The notes under the pieces are model-generated. The model ran no database searches. It was not told the DNA's origin and worked only from the letters and a program-made list of their open reading frames with translations. A stretch of DNA of 10,882 bases, from positions 1-10,882 of the forward strand of contig JAHLKC010000348.1 of NCBI GenBank assembly GCA_025449115.1. The letters run 5' to 3'. This DNA comes from Chytridium lagenaria (lineage: Eukaryota > Chytridiomycota > Chytridiomycetes > Chytridiales > Chytridiaceae). The translations under genes and the position numbers were made by a program. Positions 8,505 to 10,882 of this stretch are shown one piece after another (position 1 is the stretch's first letter; each line of letters opens with the position of its first letter).

Positions 8505-10109
8505 ATGAACTTCTTTTGCGCAGGCTGTTGTAAAGACATTGGACTAGAAGATCAGAGGGCTTTCCAAAGCCATCTTTTCAACGCCCATAACCTTTCGATT
8601 GAGCTTATATCGTTTCTCATCTCTTTTGAGAGCAGCAATGTTTTCAGAGTTCTACTTCCCGATCTTACAAAAGCTGTATCTGCAATAAAGGATGATGAAT
8701 CAGCGCGATCTTTTATTGCTAGACTTTCTGGGGACTCTTTTCGAAAGCCTCCACCCAGCTATGAACTACAAGGAACTATGAAACGGGCGTCGTCAATAAA
8801 GACGGATCCATATGTTGAGGTTCTAGACGAAGCTCCCAGAGGAAGATCCAAGGTGGCTGATGGCCAGCAAACGGAGGTCTGGTGGAGAAAGTAAGCTCAG
8901 TCTTTATGTGTTTTCTTACTCTTCAGTATAGGAGCAATCATGCAAGTTTATCTTACCCCGGAGCAGATCAGCGTGATAGAGGGAGACGGTAAACGTCCAA
9001 TTCTAGCCGTTGCCGACGAGCTCAAAAAGTACTTAAAGGCTATGCCGTCAAGACCTACAAACTCATTGGAAAAGGAGTTATCATATGTACGGTTGAAATT
9101 AGATTGTGTATTAATATGTTATCATTAATGCTATGATTAGATAGTGAATCAATATAAAGAAGCTTGGGCAGAAACAACTCACTTTTTGAGTTTAGAAGGC
9201 AGAGATGGATTGTACCGCACACAGGATATAAGGTGGGATACAGATAGAAACAGCTACAAAATACCGTTCAAAAATACAAAGGGTAAATAGTTTTATTATT
9301 TCCGCTAACGTAATTAGATAAGCGTTTGTATTTTTCCAACCCTGTTCCTCCGCGCACGTTAGATCAAGCTAACAGTACAAGCAATGATCCCAAAAACGTG
9401 TTTGATGGTAAGTGATGTTAATTCCGTAACGCCTAATGCCATTTCCAGTTAGCCAAGGAGTGAACAATTGGAGAACAATGACGTGTTGTTCTATGACTGC
9501 GATGGCATCCATAACGTCAAAGATACTGAGTACAAAAGGTATTTGGAACGTGAAGGTTTGTTGTTGGCTTTTATTCATGATATAACATTTACTAGATCAA
9601 CCAAAAGGTAAACAGGTGTTCAAAATGAAAGAAGAAGAAATCTTACGTTACGATTGATGATGTCTGCCAAGATTATTATGACGGCAACAACAGTAACGAT
9701 AAAGAGAAGACTTACAATCGTGACGATCTGGGCGGAAATGCTGACGACGATGGTAGAAGCAACGATAGTGGGGAACCCAAAGACCATTTTGAAGAAGGCG
9801 ACGATATCTTTATTCGGAAGTTAGAAATGAGCAAATTGGTTCAAACCAGCAACAATCACGGAAGGCCTGAAGACGCCCAGGAAAAAACACCATCTCCGGT
9901 AAAGGGTCAGAGAAACAGAACATCACGGTAAAAATACTTTACTTGTACGTGAAATAACTTAACTTTAAAGGAAAAGAAATGAACTAACTCAAGATGGTCC
10001 TAGTATGATGACGAGGCTCAAGGCCATAACAAGAAGTAGCAGGCAAAACTCGAAACCCGACAACGAAAATAGTAAGCCATCACCAAAAAGGCGAAGAAGG
10101 AATCGTTAG
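8505..10109 (+). CDS. Unrecognised C2H2-finger protein with basic C-terminus, two apparent frameshifts
   Basis: Function unknown, likely nuclear. I infer seven exons: 8505-8890, 8927-9086, 9141-9282, 9318-9407, about 9449-9555, 9596-9927 and 9971-10109, with introns of about 35-54 nt, giving about 450 residues. The first 28 residues form a C2H2-like finger (Cys5, Cys8, His23, His28, with Phe20 in the usual hydrophobic position). Residues about 130-200 read smoothly across three introns (QVYLTPEQISVIEG, YKEAWAETTHFLSLEGRDG, then DKRLYFSNPVPPRTLDQ). An Asp/Asn/Gly-rich acidic stretch follows (DYYDGNNSND ... FEEGDD). The last residues, KPSPKRRRRNR, look like a nuclear localisation signal. Frames slip by one base near 9450-9475 and near 9635. 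Flanking phases agree once each is corrected. It is divergent from the other two genes and inside the repeat borders, so an accessory role in transposition or silencing control is plausible but unproven. Confidence 0.7.
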
Positions 10110-10166
10110 CAATTGCTTTATTAAAAATGAACGCGACCATGATGCTTTCTCGAGCTAAAAACCCGA

Positions 10167-10305
10167 TTATGTGAAAACTTGATAACAAAATAAATTTACA
10201 TTTTCCTTCAACATTCTCTTGCACAACTTTGTTCTTACATCATCAAACACTCCGCCTTTAGGTCCGCTAGCTTCTGCTGTCTTTTCCACACTGGATGGGC
10301 TTCTT
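10167..10305 (-). CDS. Possible terminal exon of an unidentified minus-strand gene
   Basis: An open frame of about 45 codons ends in TAA at 10169-10167. It reads through SGPKGGVFDDVRTKLCKR and KENVNLFCYQVFT. The charged helical composition resembles the two accessory genes more than it resembles random A/T-rich sequence. A CAG near the left of the frame (minus-strand CCATCCAG) could be its acceptor. No start codon, upstream exon or domain was identified, so this is only a candidate fragment. Confidence 0.25.
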
Positions 10306-10427
10306 CATAAGGTCTGTGTTGCTTTTTATCAACCTTCGTTGTTAACAGTTCATTCCATTCCCCCTCTCTTTACCAACGACACTTGTTCTTACACTGACTT
10401 CATCGGTGAACAGAATCTGAATCTCTC

Positions 10428-10465
10428 GTTCATCTGCCTTGTTGTTGTTCATCTGCCTTGTTGTT
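10428..10465 (+). repeat. Two direct copies of a 19-bp sequence
   Basis: GTTCATCTGCCTTGTTGTT occurs at 10428-10446 and again from 10447, adjacent and with only the final base uncertain. It lies in a region without a confident gene, so it is probably simple tandem slippage. Confidence 0.75.
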
Positions 10466-10548
10466 TGGCTTTGTCTATGCAACATCGTCAAGCATCTTAA
10501 GTACGTCTCGTTTCAAAAAAAATGCTAACGCTTAATCTGTGTTATAAA

Positions 10549-10882
10549 GATCAAGCCTACATCGTTCGTTAGGTTCCGTTCCATCGCTCCGTCAGCCGTT
10601 CCGTTCCATCGCTCCGTAGCCGTCCGTTCCATCGCTCCGTAAGCCAGTAAGCCAACAACATTTGTTTGCAATACGACCCATTCCGTTCCGTCATCCGATC
10701 ATGGTTGAACTTAGGTCTTCTACGCTATTTAGATCAAGACCGCGTTACTTCCTTCGCTAATTCCGTTCCGTTCGGCGTTTGATGCGGTCACTCCGTCATA
10801 GCAAAACATCGGTTTGTAAGTGTTCATTTCTTGATACAACCCTTTATTTTCTTACTTCATTATCTCGGCCATTTTGAAATTT
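10549..10882 (-). repeat. Right-side array, inverted relative to the left array, cut by the window end
   Basis: Read on the minus strand, the last 180 bases give ATGGCCGAGATAATGAAG, then CTTACAAACCGATGTTTTGC, TATGACGGAGTGACCG, and AGTAACGCGGTCTTGATCT. This is the same order of blocks as the left units (ATGACCGAGATAATA, CTTACCAACCGATGTTTTGT, CATGACGGAGTCACCG, then GGTCTTGATCTT). A second, weaker unit lies at about 10549-10700. AGATCAAG landmarks at 10549 and 10731 are 182 bp apart, so units here are less regular than in the left core. Confidence 0.8.
10575..10640 (-). repeat. Three copies of an 18-bp repeat shared, inverted, with the left array
   Basis: TCCGTTCCATCGCTCCGT occurs at 10575-10592, 10600-10617 and 10623-10640, at 25- and 23-bp steps. 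Its reverse complement closely matches GACGGAGCGACGGAACGA at 1163-1180 in the left array. This ties the right side to the left array in inverted orientation and suggests local expansion of one sub-motif. Confidence 0.75.

Larger units (their letters stand above)
10110..10548. other. Spacer with weak ORFs downstream of the C2H2 gene
   Basis: No confident gene. On the plus strand 10219-10500 is open, but its translation (Ser/Leu/Cys-rich, no domain) is unconvincing and its ATG has no supporting context. On the minus strand about 10305-10167 encodes a more protein-like stretch (GGVFDDVRTKLCKRMLKEN near its end) that would converge on the C2H2 gene with 57 bp between stops. It could be a last exon, but I could not build a consistent upstream exon. 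Confidence 0.3.
640..10882. mobile_element. KDZ-family DNA transposon, probably cut at the right end
   Basis: A KDZ transposase gene and two tightly packed accessory genes lie between a left tandem array and a right array of related but inverted repeats. Transposase identity comes from its motifs, described in that entry. Membership of the other genes is inferred from spacing (61 bp and 42 bp), shared intron style, shared damage and their position between the arrays. The left limit is approximate: recognisable repeat motifs fade out between about 1000 and 540. The right array is still running at the window end, so no terminal inverted repeat or target-site duplication can be assigned. Confidence 0.75.

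Noticed and set aside
9369..9578. Minus-strand 69-codon ORF
   Set aside because: Antisense to the C2H2 gene exons, which have better splice and frame support.

Overview
WHAT IT IS. The window looks like early-diverging fungal (Mucoromycota-like) nuclear DNA occupied by most of a large KDZ-type (Kyakuja-Dileera-Zisupton) DNA transposon. The fungal call is inference. It rests on very short GT-AG introns (about 33-78 nt), several with GTAAGT or GTATNN donors and mostly TAG or CAG acceptors, and on the abundance of KDZ transposases in fungi. No host housekeeping gene, rRNA or tRNA is visible. LAYOUT. 1-540: no gene, but six ACGCGT boxes. About 640-3665: a long tandem-repeat array, diverged on the left and well conserved at 2003-3520, where the period is 151 bp. 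About 3666-4193: unresolved, only weak short ORFs. 4194-7347 (minus): KDZ transposase in nine inferred exons, about 940 residues. 7409-8462 (minus): an unrecognised protein in four exons. 8463-8504: only 42 bp between divergent ATGs. 8505-10109 (plus): an unrecognised C2H2-finger protein in seven exons. 10110-10548: weak ORFs and small direct repeats. About 10549-10882: repeats related to the left array but inverted, running off the window. HOW IT FITS TOGETHER. Two repeat arrays in opposite orientation flank a compact three-gene core, as expected of an element with long subterminal or terminal inverted repeats. The transposase and its minus-strand neighbour are 61 bp apart, and the third gene is divergent from them. 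The two accessory proteins have DNA-binding or nuclear character (a C2H2-like finger and a basic arginine-rich C-terminus in one, a long helical segment and basic Ser/Pro-rich tail in the other). I infer that they belong to the element rather than to the host. STATE OF THE COPY. As written, the sequence is broken. The transposase has six apparent single-base frameshifts, the C2H2 gene has two, and the middle gene has one in-frame TGA that could also lie in a 27-nt intron. Every frameshift lies inside an exon whose flanking intron phases agree again once one base is added or removed. This means either a recently dead copy or uncorrected indel errors in a draft assembly. The terminal ends and target-site duplications are not visible.
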